Part shown: positions 12,921 through 25,900 of the stretch, one piece after another
Layout: the number at the start of each line of letters is the position of its first letter
Position numbering within the stretch: position 1 is the first letter of the stretch
NCBI GenBank assembly: GCA_030685235.1
Contig: MU839082.1
Span: 372,001 to 436,000 of the forward strand
DNA from: Copromyces sp. CBS 386.78
Taxonomy: Eukaryota; Ascomycota; Sordariomycetes; Sordariales; Sordariaceae
DNA: 64,000 nucleotides
Reading direction: 5' to 3'
The notes under the pieces: generated by a model
The model's database searches: none
What the model was told of the DNA's origin: nothing
What the model saw: only the letters and a program-made list of their open reading frames with translations
Position numbers and translations under genes: made by a program

Positions 12921-13005
12921 GGTCCGGTGGCGAAATGGTATCGTGTGGTCCTCCTAATTCGGGAGGATAAGACTGAGGTTGTGGGTTCGAGTCCCATCCG
13001 GATCG
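12921..13005 (+). tRNA. tRNA-Arg (CCT) with a 13-nt intron
   Basis: The acceptor GGTCCGG pairs with CCGGATC (one G-T pair), with G as discriminator. The A box is TGGCGAAATGG and the B box GGTTCGAGTCC. The anticodon stem TGGTC/GACTG closes loop CTCCTA + A once a 13-nt intron (12965-12977 approximately, ATTCGGGAGGATA) is removed from the usual site after position 37. The intron can pair with the anticodon region (CCTCC with GGAGG), as many tRNA introns do. Without the intron the mature tRNA is 72 nt. T-runs follow at 13010-13026. Confidence 0.85.
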
Positions 13006-13476
13006 TCCAATTTTTGCACTTTTTTCGTCCTTCACTTGACATTTGCGTCTATGGATCTGATGATCATTTTCTTTTCTTTTATTTTCTTTTCTTTTCTTTC
13101 TGTCGGGTTTTCTCTTCCTTCTAAATTGGAAAATTGGATTTTATAGCGCCCTTATAAACATCCTTGAGTTGCAAAAGCGTGCGTGGTGCGAGGTCAATTC
13201 GAACTGTTGCTTCTTGTTGAGTCACAAAATCCCAATCTTTGTCAGCCGAAATTCCTCACTGTTGTAGACGTTATAAGAAACTTCAACTTGCCATAAACTT
13301 TCACTGCCGCAGAAACGCTTGTGTGGAAGTTGTTTCCCCTTTGCGCAATTGATTACAACGATATTTGCTTCGTTATTGTCATCCGGCAACTATCCTTTCA
13401 AGTCGCCAATTTGGCGTATCATCACAATCGAACCAATTCGTCCCATCTCGCGGATCACCAGCTCTCATCCTCAACC
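13006..13476. other. Intergenic / leader of histidinol-phosphatase
   Basis: Contains the T-runs ending the tRNA-Arg transcript and a pyrimidine-rich TTTTC-type simple repeat at about 13068-13108. The remainder is the probable promoter and leader of the next gene; no other feature is seen. Confidence 0.5.
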
Positions 13477-14593
13477 ATGGCGTTCACGATGCACTCCCAC
13501 TCCGGGCAATTCTGCCCCGGACACGCCAAAGACCAGCTCGAAGAAGTGATCAAACACGCCATCAGCGTTGGCTACAAAACCATCGGTCTGACGGAGCACA
13601 TGCCTCGTACCCAGCTCTCGGACCTCTACCCCGAAGAGGTACTACCCACCCACCCAGGCAACACCAACAAACACCATCACTAACAAACTATACAGCTCGA
13701 CCCGGACAATGGCAAAACAACGCTCGCCAACTTCATCCCTAACCACGCTTCCTACCTTGCCGAAGCCCAGCGTCTCCAAGCCAAATATGCCTCGCAGATC
13801 CACATCCTCATCGGCTTCGAAGGCGAGTGGATTCGCGGGTCCGAGTACGGTCCCCTGATTTCTTCTCTCCTATCCTCCGCCCCTTGCGTCGATTACTTCA
13901 TCGGCTCCATCCACCACACGGCTGGGATACCCATTGATTTCGACAAGGCCATGTTTTTGCAAGCCCAAGAGGCATGTGGAGGAGAGGAAGAGAAGCTGTG
14001 GGAGAAGTACTATGATGAGCAGCACGAGATGTTGAATGCCACGAAGCCGAAGGTGGTGGGACACTTTGATTTGATCCGGTTGTTTTCGGAGGAGCCGGAT
14101 CGGAGGGTGAAAGGGTGGAGGGACGGGGCTTGGAACAGGATGAAGAGGAATTTGGAGGTGTGTAAGGGGTTGGGGGCTTGGTTGGAGGTTAACACTAGTG
14201 CGTTGAGGAAGGGGTTGAAGGAGCCGTATCCGGGGAGGGAGGTTGCTGAGGTGAGTTTTGCCCTACTTTTCGTATTTCTTTCCCCGGAGTTGACTGAGCG
14301 TATGAGAGAGAAGAAAGTGGCGAGGGCAGTGCTAATTCAACAACTTGATGGATTTACAGGAATGGATCAAGATGGGAGGAAAGTTTACGTTTTCGGATGA
14401 TAGCCATGGGATTGCACAGGTTGCTACGAACTACACAAGGGGGCTGGATTACTTGGAGAGTTTGGGCGTTACTGAACTCTGGACGCTGGAAAGGGTTCCT
14501 CATCCTGGAACAGAAGGGGATGTTAAGTCGGAGTTGAGGGATAAGGCTGTGACTATTGCCGAATTCCGCCAGGGCTTGCGGTTGGAGCAGTAG
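13477..14593 (+). CDS. his-4: Histidinol-phosphatase (PHP family)
   Basis: Three exons (13477-13638, 13696-14250, 14360-14593) give 316 residues. The product should remove phosphate from L-histidinol phosphate, the next-to-last step of histidine synthesis (EC 3.1.3.15). The PHP metal-binding motifs are in order: MHSHSGQFCPGH at the N-terminus, TEHMPR near residue 40, a glutamate in GFEGEW, GSIHHT, GHFDL and FSDDSH near the C-terminus. Length and motifs match the yeast HIS2 type rather than the HAD type. The start is the ATG directly before the first motif, in context AACCATGG. In Neurospora crassa this enzyme is his-4, which from memory maps to linkage group IV like ro-1; the symbol rests on that. 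A hairpin lies 90 bp after the stop. Confidence 0.9.
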
Positions 14594-16497
14594 GTCAGTA
14601 GTTGGGCGCTTTCGGTTCTCTGGAGGGATAGAGTGCTGCGGAAAGAGAGTGTTGGTTATTTCGCTGAAGCCAGCAACCTAACCCGTGCCAAGCTCGGAAG
14701 CCGAACGGCACGGCCCGGGCCAAAAGCCGGAAGTGGATATGAACAGATGCGGAAGGGCGGATCAGATGAGACTTCCTGTCGGTCGAGCCGCCAACACCTA
14801 CGGCTGATTGTTTGTTGTGAATGTCTGAATTTCATCAGCTTACAAACAGACCTCAGGTCGCTGACTCCATCGTTCGGATTCAATCAAGCTGGCGTTTATG
14901 CAAGCGGGCACGAGGCCCTGATCGTGGTCAGTCAATTGAGCCCCATGCTTCGTGTCCGCCTCTGTATCGACGGCGAAAGGAGTCATTCGTCTGCCGAACG
15001 GTCCGGTCTCCATTCTTCCCTCTTATCAATTCGGCCTCGTTTATTTTTGGATGTTTATCTGTCGCCTCGGCAAGATGCAGTGTCAGATGAAGGTTTCTGA
15101 TGCAGGCTGAGAAAAGCCAATTCGGGATCGCCCATCCCAGATCTTGCCAACGCCCATGACTTTTCCTCCCTGCCTCCCTATACGTGGTCTGCGGTGTACC
15201 TGGAGACCCGGGCGAATGAGATGGGCGGTAACATCGTGGCTTGCTGTTGACAGTGAAAGATATTCGTTGGTCCAGGCATGATGATCTCCAGACTTGTTTC
15301 GAGTGGACTTGGAACACGAACGACATTCGACATGCTCACATGGTACCTGCCAACCCATGAACCAACGTCAATCGTGTAGCTGAGGAATGCTGACTTTTCG
15401 ATATCACAATCTTGACGACGCAAGGGAGACTGAAGCCAGAGTAATTCACGGTCATTGGTGAAGAATACCTTTTGTTGTGGATGTTAATCTGTTAGGGAAA
15501 CTAAAAAGAGGGGAGGGGCGTGTGAGGGGTTGGGTAACATCTCGACACCAGGGAGTGTGAGAAGAAAAACGTTCAAGGGCCCCCAAGGCGGGGGAAATGG
15601 ATGGCGGGATGATCATAGTCGTGCGCTTGAATGAGTTGGTGAGAGTTTCAGCATTTCCTCACCGGCTTGAAATGACAATGCAAGCTCGATTGATATAAGA
15701 AATCTCTGACTGGTATATGATAGACAAATGTACACTACGCAGATGAATTACAGTTGGTGTTTTGCTAGTGTGCTCACCTTTCTCGACTGCCGTGAGGCAT
15801 GAACATCGAATTCAGCCCGGCATAAGAACACGGAGTTATAAGTGGACCAAAACAGAAATCCCAAACTCAAAAATTGGGATGTGATTGGCTAAAATGAAGA
15901 AACTGTGGATTGTTTACTGTGCGCTTTCGTCCCAAAGCCAGCAAGAACAACCGTCATGCATACTGTACCGGCCCTTGTTGAGCCTGCACGGACCAAGGCA
16001 GGCACAGGGCAGTTCAAGATGCCCCAGGAAACCGATCTTGTCGCGGGCGCCAGTCTTTTTTTACAATACACCCTCCCCCCCCCCGGCTTCCAGTCCATAA
16101 TTGACACACCATCTGCCATCCGCACATCTCTATACAATTCCAGTTCCCCTGCTACACCTGGCTGCTACACCCGGGCAGTCTGCTCATCCTCAATCACACA
16201 CACCTCCACGTTCGGTACACACCCGCCCGCACGCCCGGCTCCGATCTGGTTCACCAGCCCGGCCCGTTCCCGACAGGCGAGCCTCAGCTCGGCTTTCCCA
16301 TCCAGTTCCCAAAAAGAAGGGTCGAGTCGCAACGTCATTTGAAGCACTCGACTGCACTGGTCTACAGTGGGCTTCGGATAGGATAGCACGAGCTCCCCCG
16401 GGGTTTCCTGGTCCCTGCTCGACATCCTTTCCCGTTTACTTGTTTCGCTCTCCCCATCCTTGAGCCGGCCTCTCTTTCTCTTTCTCATTCTTTGACC
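14594..16497. other. Intergenic / long leader of the FAR1-like gene
   Basis: No supportable gene in about 1.9 kb. The first part is the 3' end region of the histidinol-phosphatase gene, with a hairpin at 14683-14713. The last several hundred bases are C-rich and pyrimidine-rich (long C tract near 16074-16083) and look like promoter or leader sequence. Open frames here lack good starts or recognisable domains. Confidence 0.45.
14683..14713 (+). other. GC-rich hairpin downstream of his-4
   Basis: CCGTGCC at 14683-14689 pairs perfectly with GGCACGG at 14707-14713, and TCGG (14694-14697) with CCGA (14701-14704) inside the loop. It lies in the probable 3' untranslated region. A role in RNA 3'-end stability or processing is possible but not shown. 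Confidence 0.35.
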
Positions 16498-18280
16498 ATG
16501 TCCTCCGGGAGCGGGCATCCCGGTCTGGCCTTTGGCAGCCTCGGCGGCCAGCTTCGTCGACAGTTCCAACCGCACAACGTCAACACGGCAACCCCCAACA
16601 AGCCGTCGCCGTCGCTATCGCAACAGCACGCGTCGCCATACCAGACCCAGGCCTACGCGTCTCAACACACGCAGCATGCTCAGCAGACATCGCAAAGCCA
16701 GTATTCGCACCACCTCTACACGACTCCAACTCCCCCGATCCCCAGCGTATCGACCGTTCAAAATGCCGCACGACAACCCCCAACACAGATGCCGCCAGCG
16801 ATGCCGCGCCAACGAGCCCCCGCTCCTCGACAAATGCAGCAACAAGCCAACACATTGCCGAGCTACCTTCAACAATCGTTGAACCAACAGCCCATACCTC
16901 AGCAGCCCTTGACTGCCCAGCAGTTAAGCCAACAGCCCATGAGCCAGCCGCCTATGAGCCAGTCGCTCGGTCAGCAATCTCTCGGTCAACAATCTCTGAC
17001 GCCATCGCCCATGAGCCAAGCACCGTTGAGCCAGGCCCTCACACAACAGTCTCTTGCTCAACAATCTCTCGCTCAACAGTCGCTCAACCAGCAATCGCTC
17101 AACCAGTCCGTTCAGAACGACAATTCCATCTTGTCTCAACAGTCGACAGCACACCCTCCACCACAGACAACCCTGCCTCCAGTTCAGCCGCAGATTCCGC
17201 AAGTGCAGCAGGTGCAAAAGGTTCAACAAGTGCAGCATGTACAACAGCAGCCAACTCCTCCTCACCCGGAGCCCGCGGATGCTGCTCAGGACAACAGTCA
17301 TGATGACGACATGGAGATTAGTGGACACCAGGGCGAGTCTGGAGATGATGATGGGAGCAGCTCGAGGCTGAACGACGGAACGCCGTTTGTTCCACGACAA
17401 CCACGTGGTTTGATGATGTCAGCACCTCCGGAGGGTGGAAGCTTTGAAACCCTGGACGCCATTCATAAGCATGTGTTGGAATACTGCACTTCGGTAGGCT
17501 ATGCCGTGGTCATTGGCCGATCGAAAAAGACGGTTCCGGGTCTCAAGAAGGTGTTGTTTGTGTGTGACCGTGCCGGGAAGCCGCCTAAGCGGGTGAGTCC
17601 CGAGATGCGGAAGCGCAAGACGACGTCCCGCAAGTGCGACTGCCCATTCGGCTTCTTCGCCATTGAGCAACGCACACAGTGGACCATCAGATACCGCCCC
17701 GACGCCATCCACCTTCAGCACAACCACGGCCCGAGCGAAAGTCCTCTGTTACACCCCGCTGCGCGGAAATTGGACAGCAAGATGGTTGCTGCAGTTAAGC
17801 AGCTGAAAGAAAGTGGTATGTCATTGCTCGTTCGCACCTGCCGGTTAAAACTTTGTTAGCTGACGACGTCTAGGTGTCGGCGTTACAGAGACGCTCGAGA
17901 TTCTTCAGCAGGACCACCCGCATGTTCCACTTCTCCCGCGCGACATTTACAACGCTCGTGCGGCCATCAACCGTAACCCACAGAAGGTAGCAACTGGGTT
18001 GGCCGAGAACCGGCCCGCGATTTATAGCAAGCCACAACCGTCAGCCGAGGAGCGCATCCGTGCGGATCTGCGCCGTGAGATTGCCAAGACGAGAGAGGAG
18101 CTCGAGAAGGTCAAGGCAGAAAGTAAAAAGGAGATTGACGAACTGAAGGCAACAATCATGGAAAAAAACAAGATTATTGATAAGTTCGAACAGTTCATTG
18201 ACATCTGCAACCAACGGGTTATTGTCAGGCTCAACGATACCAGCTCGTCGAGTGCTGGAGCGGCGAGCGGAAGCTCTTAA
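16498..18280 (+). CDS. Gln-rich protein with FAR1-like DNA-binding domain and coiled coil
   Basis: Two exons (16498-17815, 17874-18280) give 574 residues. Residues about 20-265 are low-complexity Gln/Ser/Pro, with repeated QQSL/QSPMSQ-type units, followed by a short acidic patch. Residues about 315-415 resemble a FAR1/FRS-type zinc-binding domain (WRKY-GCM1 fold, related to N-termini of MULE transposases), with FVCDRAG, RKCDCPFGF and LQHNHGP supplying the Cys/His ligands. Residues about 490-555 are highly charged heptads, a probable dimerising coiled coil. There is no transposase catalytic domain. Likely a nuclear DNA-binding regulator; targets unknown. The start is the first ATG in frame, context ACCATGTCC. 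Domain assignment is by eye. Confidence 0.8.
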
Positions 18281-19911
18281 GTACTGAAACCAAGAATACC
18301 GAGAGAGACGGAGGAAGGAGGGAACTAGAGTGACGGGAGTGTACTGCAAGAGTTATGACTGGGCCGGAAAAGTGCTTGTTCCTTGTTATGGAGAGGAGTT
18401 GCTCATTATTTTAGGCTCTGGGTGTAGCCAAGGCCGGGTTTTGGTTTCGAAGCAAAGGCGTTAAGGATCTGCTCTATTGGTTATATTTATGTCCGACTAT
18501 ATGATTTCGGTTCGGGTATCATGGCAGGATGGCCAGAGGGATGTGCTGAGGGATGGTTCATGGGACACTGGGACTTGACGGGTTGAAATAGGAAATGTCA
18601 ATGTACGGGATGCGGTGAATTATCGTCAGCGTTGTTGGACGATTGATCGGATACGCTGGTGTGTTGTCGTTGTCCAGAAACAAGTTCGCATGGTTCACAA
18701 TGTTTTCTATGCGGGATGAGCACCTCTACGGGTATTGTTGATTTTTGAGTGAAAGATGGTTGCTATACACGTTTGTTAATCACACCCCTATGGCTTGATA
18801 CCTATACGCAGGAACCATCATGGACAAGTAACATACATGATACATCATGATTGGAGGAATAAGATGATACATATGAAGTTCGGTTGCGTCCAAAACTCGA
18901 CGGTGGACACGGATGGCCTGGAGTTTATAGAGTTGCTATCAATACAAGAGAAAAACCCCGCCGCCTTCTAGATCTACACCCGTTGCAGCCCGACAATTTA
19001 GACAGTTGACCAATGAGAAGTCGTTATCACCAAAGTCAGGGGTTCTGACACATGTTGCCCGCAAAGCCGCGTCCCGTCGCTCTGGGATGATGGAAGGAAC
19101 GCGGGCAGCGCCAGTGTGGTGCGGGTCGGGGGCAGCACCACCGCAAGTCCCCTGGGCCGCACAGCAGCGTGACAGCCTGTGAAGGAACAATGAGAGGTCT
19201 GGCGCAGTGTTCCTCGGTCGCAGAGATTCACAAACACCTCACTCAACAACCACAAAAAGTCCAAAGGGGGCAACATCGGCACAACATCAATAACGGACAA
19301 AGGGGACGCTATCCTCAGCCCGTGGTTGTTTGTTGCTGTAAGAATAAACAACAATTCTTTGACTTTTTCAACCTACTCAACGACACTCCTTCGTCTGGAC
19401 AAACAGCTGAACTTTTGCGCACACCGCCCGGCGCCCGCTTGCGCATTCCCTGTCCGATTCTAGAGCACATCCACATAGACCTAGCAGAGCACCACCACTT
19501 AGAAAGAAAGATACCCCACGATCGTCTTCTCTTCGTCTTCCTACCGAGTACACCACTTCAGCCTCTTCTTGCGACTGACTGCGCCCTCGAAAACCAGTAC
19601 AGAAGCTCGTGTCCTTTTCTTCGACTGCTCTTGCTTGTCCGCTGTGCGCCACTAGCTCGAGTAGTGTCGATTAGAGCTTCCCGTCAGTGCCATCCATCTT
19701 GAACAACAAACGGGCAGCCACGAATTATCCCAACGGACTTTCACGTACCCGACGACGAGCTCGCTCTACCACCACCCATCTGTGCCGTGCACTGTAGAGA
19801 CCCCGATGAACATGATCGCATAGACGGCCGAATCCCGCATCTACATCTTGCCATACTGTACCCTATCGTCTCACCTCCGGACGCACCCTTCTCGGTAGTC
19901 CATCGCCCATC
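18281..19911. other. Intergenic between FAR1-like gene and dynein heavy chain
   Basis: The left part is the 3' region of the FAR1-like gene and the right part the promoter and leader of the dynein gene. The 177-codon open frame at 19169-19702 shows no domain and is best read as leader sequence. Nothing else seen. Confidence 0.5.
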
Positions 19912-22900
19912 ATGATGGACACGGTGCCTTCGCCGCCTCCCCAGCCGAGCCCGGACGCCAACGGCGTTGCGACCACGCCGTTTGCTGCTGTCGACCCCGT
20001 CAAGGTTGTCGACCATCTTGTCCTTCTGCTTGAAGCAGCCCTCGGCGCAAAGCGAGACGAACTCGAAGCCCCCGGCAGTCTCTTGTCCAAGGTTCGCTAT
20101 TCGGACACCGTCCAGCGTTGCTCTCGCTTTGCCCTGGATACCCAGGTTGCCTTGTACATACAGAAAGATCTTGCTCCCACCACTACTCTTGATGGGGATA
20201 ATGGAGCCGAGGCTGAAGAGCGTAGGTTTTACCTATTCCACTTCGTCGCGTTGAGAATGTAGCTAACTTGTTCCCTGTGACAGCCGAGCCTACCCATGTC
20301 TATACCATCTCAAGCGATCTGACCTCGTCGTCGACGACCGTTGCCTTTCTCGTCTTGCTCAAACGCCCGCAACCTCTCGACCCTATCGTCCCGCTTAGCT
20401 CCCAAATCCAGTTGCTCAACCTACCGGGTCCCGCTTACCTATCAACGAGCGGCGGCGAGCAGGGACCTACCAGCTCCCCCTACGAAGTCCTCCAGCTCTA
20501 TCTCCATAACGGTCTTGCTCCATATTTCGATGCGAGCACCAAAAGCCAGCAGTTGCTCAACGGCGCCAGGGGCAGGCCCGATGTCGACGCCAAGACTGGA
20601 ATTCCTGTTACCAAGAAGCGCTGGACAGAGCTGGAACTGAGTCTGTCTCATCTGCAGCAAAATGTCGAGATCCCCGAGGTGTCTCTGCCCTTTCACCCTC
20701 TTGTACAGAGTACGCTTGAGGAAGCGGCCACCAAGAATGTCAAACCCTCCATCGACCTTCTTCCAGCCACCGTGCTAGCAGACAGCACGTTTCTCAACAA
20801 TCTGCAGGCCACCGTCAACAACTGGATCAAGTCCATTCAGGTGATTACCAAGATGACCAGGGACCCGACCACCGGCACGGCCAACCAGGAAATCAACTTC
20901 TGGTTGTCCATGGAGGCAGCACTCGAGGGAATCGAGAACCAACTGCGGAGTGAAGGAGTTATGCTCACGCTTGACATCCTCAAGCATGCCAAGCGTTTCC
21001 AGGCCACTGTCAGCTTCACCGCTGATACGGGTTTGAAGGAGGCCATGGAGAAGGTTCAAAAGTACAATCAGCTCATGAGAGACTTCCCTCTCGATGAGTT
21101 GTTGTCTGCTACCACCCTTGGAAAGGTTCAGGAATCTATTGGGCAGATCTTTGGCCACCTCAACAAGAAGCTGAGGATATGCCCATATCCCATCCGCCGC
21201 GCACTCCCGTTGGTCGAAGCCATTTCTGGTGACTTGGATGAGGTCCTACACCGACTGCTCCCTGGAACGGAGCTGGTCAAACTCGATTATGAAGAGTTCA
21301 AAGGTGTCATGAAGCAGGCAGGTAGCATCTTCCGCGCTTGGGACGAAAGCATCAAAGAGTTCACCAATGTTGCTCGTGAAGTAACTCGCCGGCGTAACGA
21401 AAAGTTCATTCCTATCAAGATTAACCCACGTCACGCCGAGCTGCAGGCTCGCTTGGACTATGTTCACAACTTCCGTGATAACCACGAGCAACTCCAAAAG
21501 ACAATCATCAATGTGCTAGGCCCCAAGGCAACTATTAACGGCATTGTTACGGCGTCCAGCGCTAATGGCGTCGCCGTCGTCGAAGAAATTGGCGATGTGG
21601 ATGCGGTTGATGAGGTTAAGCAGGCTTGGGAGGCTTTGAAGGATGTTGATTTGCTTGATTGCTCCCGCGAAGGCACCGAAAAATGGGTACGCGCAGAGAA
21701 TATCTACAATGAGCGCACTGCTCGTGTGGAGAACTCCATCATTGCCCGCCTTCGTGATCGTCTGGCCACGGCCAAGAACGCCAACGAGATGTTTCGCGTC
21801 TTCTCCAAGTTCAACGCTCTATTCGTGCGCCCCAAGATTCGTGGTGCTATTGCCGAGTACCAGACACAGCTTATCGACAACGTAAAACAGGCCATTAGCT
21901 CCCTGCACGAGCGTTTCAAGCAGCAATATGGCCACTCGGAGGCCCATGCTATGGCTCAGCTTCACGATCTGCCGCCGGTGTCAGGTGCTATAATATGGGC
22001 CAGACAGATCGAGCGGCAACTTGATCAGTATATGAAGAAGGTGGAGCAAGTCCTTGGCTCAGACTGGGCTCTTCATACCGAGGGCCAAAAGCTTCAGAAT
22101 GAGAGTGACCTGTTCAGGAAGAAGCTGGATACCAGGCCCATCTTTGAGGCTTGGCTTCATGACGTCCAGAGGAAGCAGATATCCATCTCTGGCTTGCTGT
22201 TTACCATCAACAGGATCCGCTCTGCTGGAAACATCCTCGAGTTGGCCGTGAACTTCGACGCGCAGGTCATCGCGCTGTTCAAGGAAACCCGAAACCTGCT
22301 TTGGCTTAACTATCCTGTCCCCCATTCGGTAAACAACGTGGCTAAAGAGGCCAAGCGTGTTTATCCGTTTGCTGTCAGTTTGATGGAAAGTGTCAGGACA
22401 TTTGCCCAGACAAATCGTCAGATTTCTGACATGTCCGAGGTTGCTGTGCTGCTGAGCGGCCACCGCAACGACGTGTATACGCTGATTTCCAAGGGCATAC
22501 CGCTTCGGTGGGAGACCTTCGTCAATACCTACGAAGTGCACTTCAAGCCAACCTTCAATCCCAACACCCCACTGGGCCAGACAGGCTCCAAGGTCAGCGA
22601 GACGAAGCATGTCATGTTCATTCGCGAGTTCGCTGCTTCGGTTTCGTTATTGCAGTCCAAGACTCTCCTTCTTGCCAACATCTATGTCACGGTACAGAAG
22701 GCACTCAACGAGCTCAAGACATGTCCTTACGAGGCATCGGCCTTCCAATCACGTCTCGAAACCATCCAGCATGCAGTTGACCAGCTGAACTTGGAGCAGT
22801 ATGTCAACCTTGGTTACTGGGTAGAGCGTACGAACAGGGAAATCAAGGCTGTTCTGTATACTCGTTTGCAGGTCGCAATCCAGGCCTGGATCCAAGCTTT

Positions 22901-25900
22901 CGAAGACGAGAACGTTGAGCGTCCGAGCGAGCGCAAAAGGCTTCTGGAAATCGCCTCTGCTGATGCTGTGAAGTCGGATGGGCCGGTTGTCAAGAACCTG
23001 GTGCACGAAATCACTATGCGGAACCAAGTCATCTATCTCGACCCGCCTCTTGAATACGCAAGAGCCAGCTGGTTTGCCCAATTGCAGGACTGGATTGGGG
23101 TTATCTGCAACCTCAAGAAGATTAAGGCGACCAGGTACACCATGAGTCTTAGCACGGAAGTGGTTGACGAGCCGCGCTTCAATGATCTTCCCGGCGATTG
23201 CACCGAGGAGCTTCTCAGGGTGCAGACTTCAGTGGAGAAGAAGATTCGCGAGATTGGCGCCTATGTCGACAAGTGGTTGCAGTTCCAGTCGCTTTGGGAT
23301 CTCCAATCCGAGCATGTCTACGATGTTCTTGGTGACCAGCTTTCAAGATGGCTCCAGCTTCTTCAGGAGATTCGCAAGACCAGACAGACCTTTGACACCA
23401 CTGAGGTCAGCCGTTCGTTTGGCCACATCACCATCGACTATGATCAGGTCCAGACCAAGGTCAATGCCAAGTACGACCAGTGGCAGCAGGATATTCTTAT
23501 CAAGTTTGCCAGCCGCCTCGGAAACCGTATGCGCGAAGTGTATGCGGAGCTTGAGAAGGCTCGCAAGGACCTCGAGGGCCAGGCGATGACGGCCAACTCC
23601 ACGGCCGAAGCTGTACGGTTCATCACGATTGTCCAGAGCTGCACTAGACAGGTTAAGCTGTGGGCTCCCGAGATTGAAACTTTTAGGCAAGGTGAATCGA
23701 CCCTTGTCCGCCAGCGATACCATTTCCAGAACGACTGGTTGCATGCCGAGCAGGTGGACGGCATGTGGGATATGCTCAATGAACTGCTTGCCCGCAAGAG
23801 CAAGATTGTTACCGACCAGTCGGATGCCCTTCGCGCCAAGATTACTGCCGAGGATAAGGTGGTCAACGACAAGATTACCGAAATCGCCCACCAGTGGAAC
23901 GAGGAGAAGCCCGTGTCCGGCACCATTGCACCGGATGTCGCCTCTGCTACCCTCACTCATTTCGAACAGCGCATCACCAAGTTGCAGGAGGAGTCGGCCA
24001 TGGTTGCCAAGGCCAAGGAGGCGCTCGATTTGGCGCCTACTCCTGACACTTCGCTTGGTGTCATCCTCGAAGAAGTTCAGGACTTCAAGTCCGTTTGGGC
24101 GTCGCTGTCCACCATCTGGAAGAACCTCAATGAGCTTCGTGAGACGCTTTGGAACAGTGTTCAGCCCAGAAAGATCCGTGCGTCGATCGATAACCTCATT
24201 AAGATGACCAAGGAGATGCCCAGCAGAATGAGACAATATGCCGCCTTCGAACATATTCAGAACGTGCTGAGGCAGCTGATGAAGGTTAATCCTATTCTGG
24301 GCGAGCTCAAGTCAGAGGCTGTCCGTGACAGGCATTGGACCAAGATTTACAAGCAAATCAAGCCAGGTAAACGCTACTCTCCCGTCTCGATGACCCTCGG
24401 AGACGTTTGGGACTTGAACCTCGTCGCTACTGAGGTAATTGTCAAGGATATCATCATCCAGGCTCAGGGTGAAATGGCTCTCGAGGAGTTCCTCAAGCAG
24501 GTCCGCGAGACGTGGACGAGCTACGGTCTTGAGCTTGTGCAGTACCAGCAGAAGTGCCGCCTTATCCGTGGCTGGGACGACCTCTTCGCTAAGTGCAGTG
24601 AGAACCTCAACTCGCTGCAGGCCATGAAGCACTCGCCCTACTACAAGGAGTTCGAAGAGGAGGCGTCCTCTTGGGAAGAGAAACTCAACCGCGTGCACGT
24701 CTTGTTCGATATCTGGATCGACGTCCAGCGCCAGTGGGTTTATCTTGAAGGTGTCTTCCACGGTAACGCGGATATCAAACATTTGCTGCCCATTGAGTCC
24801 TCTCGCTTCCAGAACATTAACAGCGAATTCTTGGCGGTCATGAAGAAGGTTTACAAGCAGCCGAATGTCTTGGATGTGCTGAACATCCCCAATGTCCAGA
24901 AGTCACTTGAGCGCCTTGCTGAGCTGCTCAACAAGATCCAGAAGGCGCTTGGTGAGTATCTCGAGAAGGAGCGTGTGTCATTCCCAAGATTCTACTTCGT
25001 TGGTGACGAAGATTTGCTGGAGATGATTGGTAACAGCAACGACACTATGCGCATTGCCAAGCACTTCAAGAAGATGTTCGCTGGCCTTAACGGTCTTGTC
25101 ATGGATGAGGAGGGAGTCATCTCTGGTTTTACCAGCAAAGAAGGCGAAACGGTCAGACTCAAGAAGGAGATCAATCTCGTCAAGACCCCCAGGATCAACG
25201 ACTGGCTCGCCCTTCTTGAGAGTGGTATGAAGGCCACGCTCGCGGAACTGCTCGCTGAGGCAGTGGATGAGTTTACACCCATTTTCTCAAGCGAAAATGT
25301 TGATCGCGACGCACTGATCAAGTTCATGAACACTTACCCCAGTCAGATCGTCGTGCTCGCTACGCAGGTTGTTTGGACCACCATGGTGGACCAGGCACTC
25401 GCTGATGGCGGCAAGGATCTCCAGCTGCTGTTCGACCGCGAGGTTCAGGTCCTCCGGATGCTTGCTGATACTGTTCTCGGCGATCTTGAAGTCCTGCTCC
25501 GCAAGAAGTGCGAGCAGCTTATCACTGAATGCGTCCACCAGCGCGATGTGGTTGAGAAGCTCAACAAGCTCAACGCCAACTCCAACACACACTACATGTG
25601 GCTTCTGCAGATGCGCTATGTTTACAATCCAGAAGGGGACTTCCTCCAGCGCCTGCACATCAAGATGGCCAATGCCAAGCTCAACTATGGCTTCGAATAT
25701 CTCGGTGTTCCTGATAGACTTGTTCGCACGCCGCTTACAGACAGGTGCTTCCTTACTCTCACCCAGGCTCTGTGCCAGCGGTTGGGTGGTTCGCCATATG
25801 GCCCTGCTGGCACAGGTAAGACGGAGTCCGTCAAGGCGCTCGGTCTCCAACTCGGTCGCTTCACGCTGGTCTTCTGCTGTGACGACACCTTTGACAACCA

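Noticed and set aside
19169..19702. 177-codon plus-strand frame upstream of ro-1
   Set aside because: Lies in the probable leader of the dynein gene, low-complexity and without a recognisable domain.
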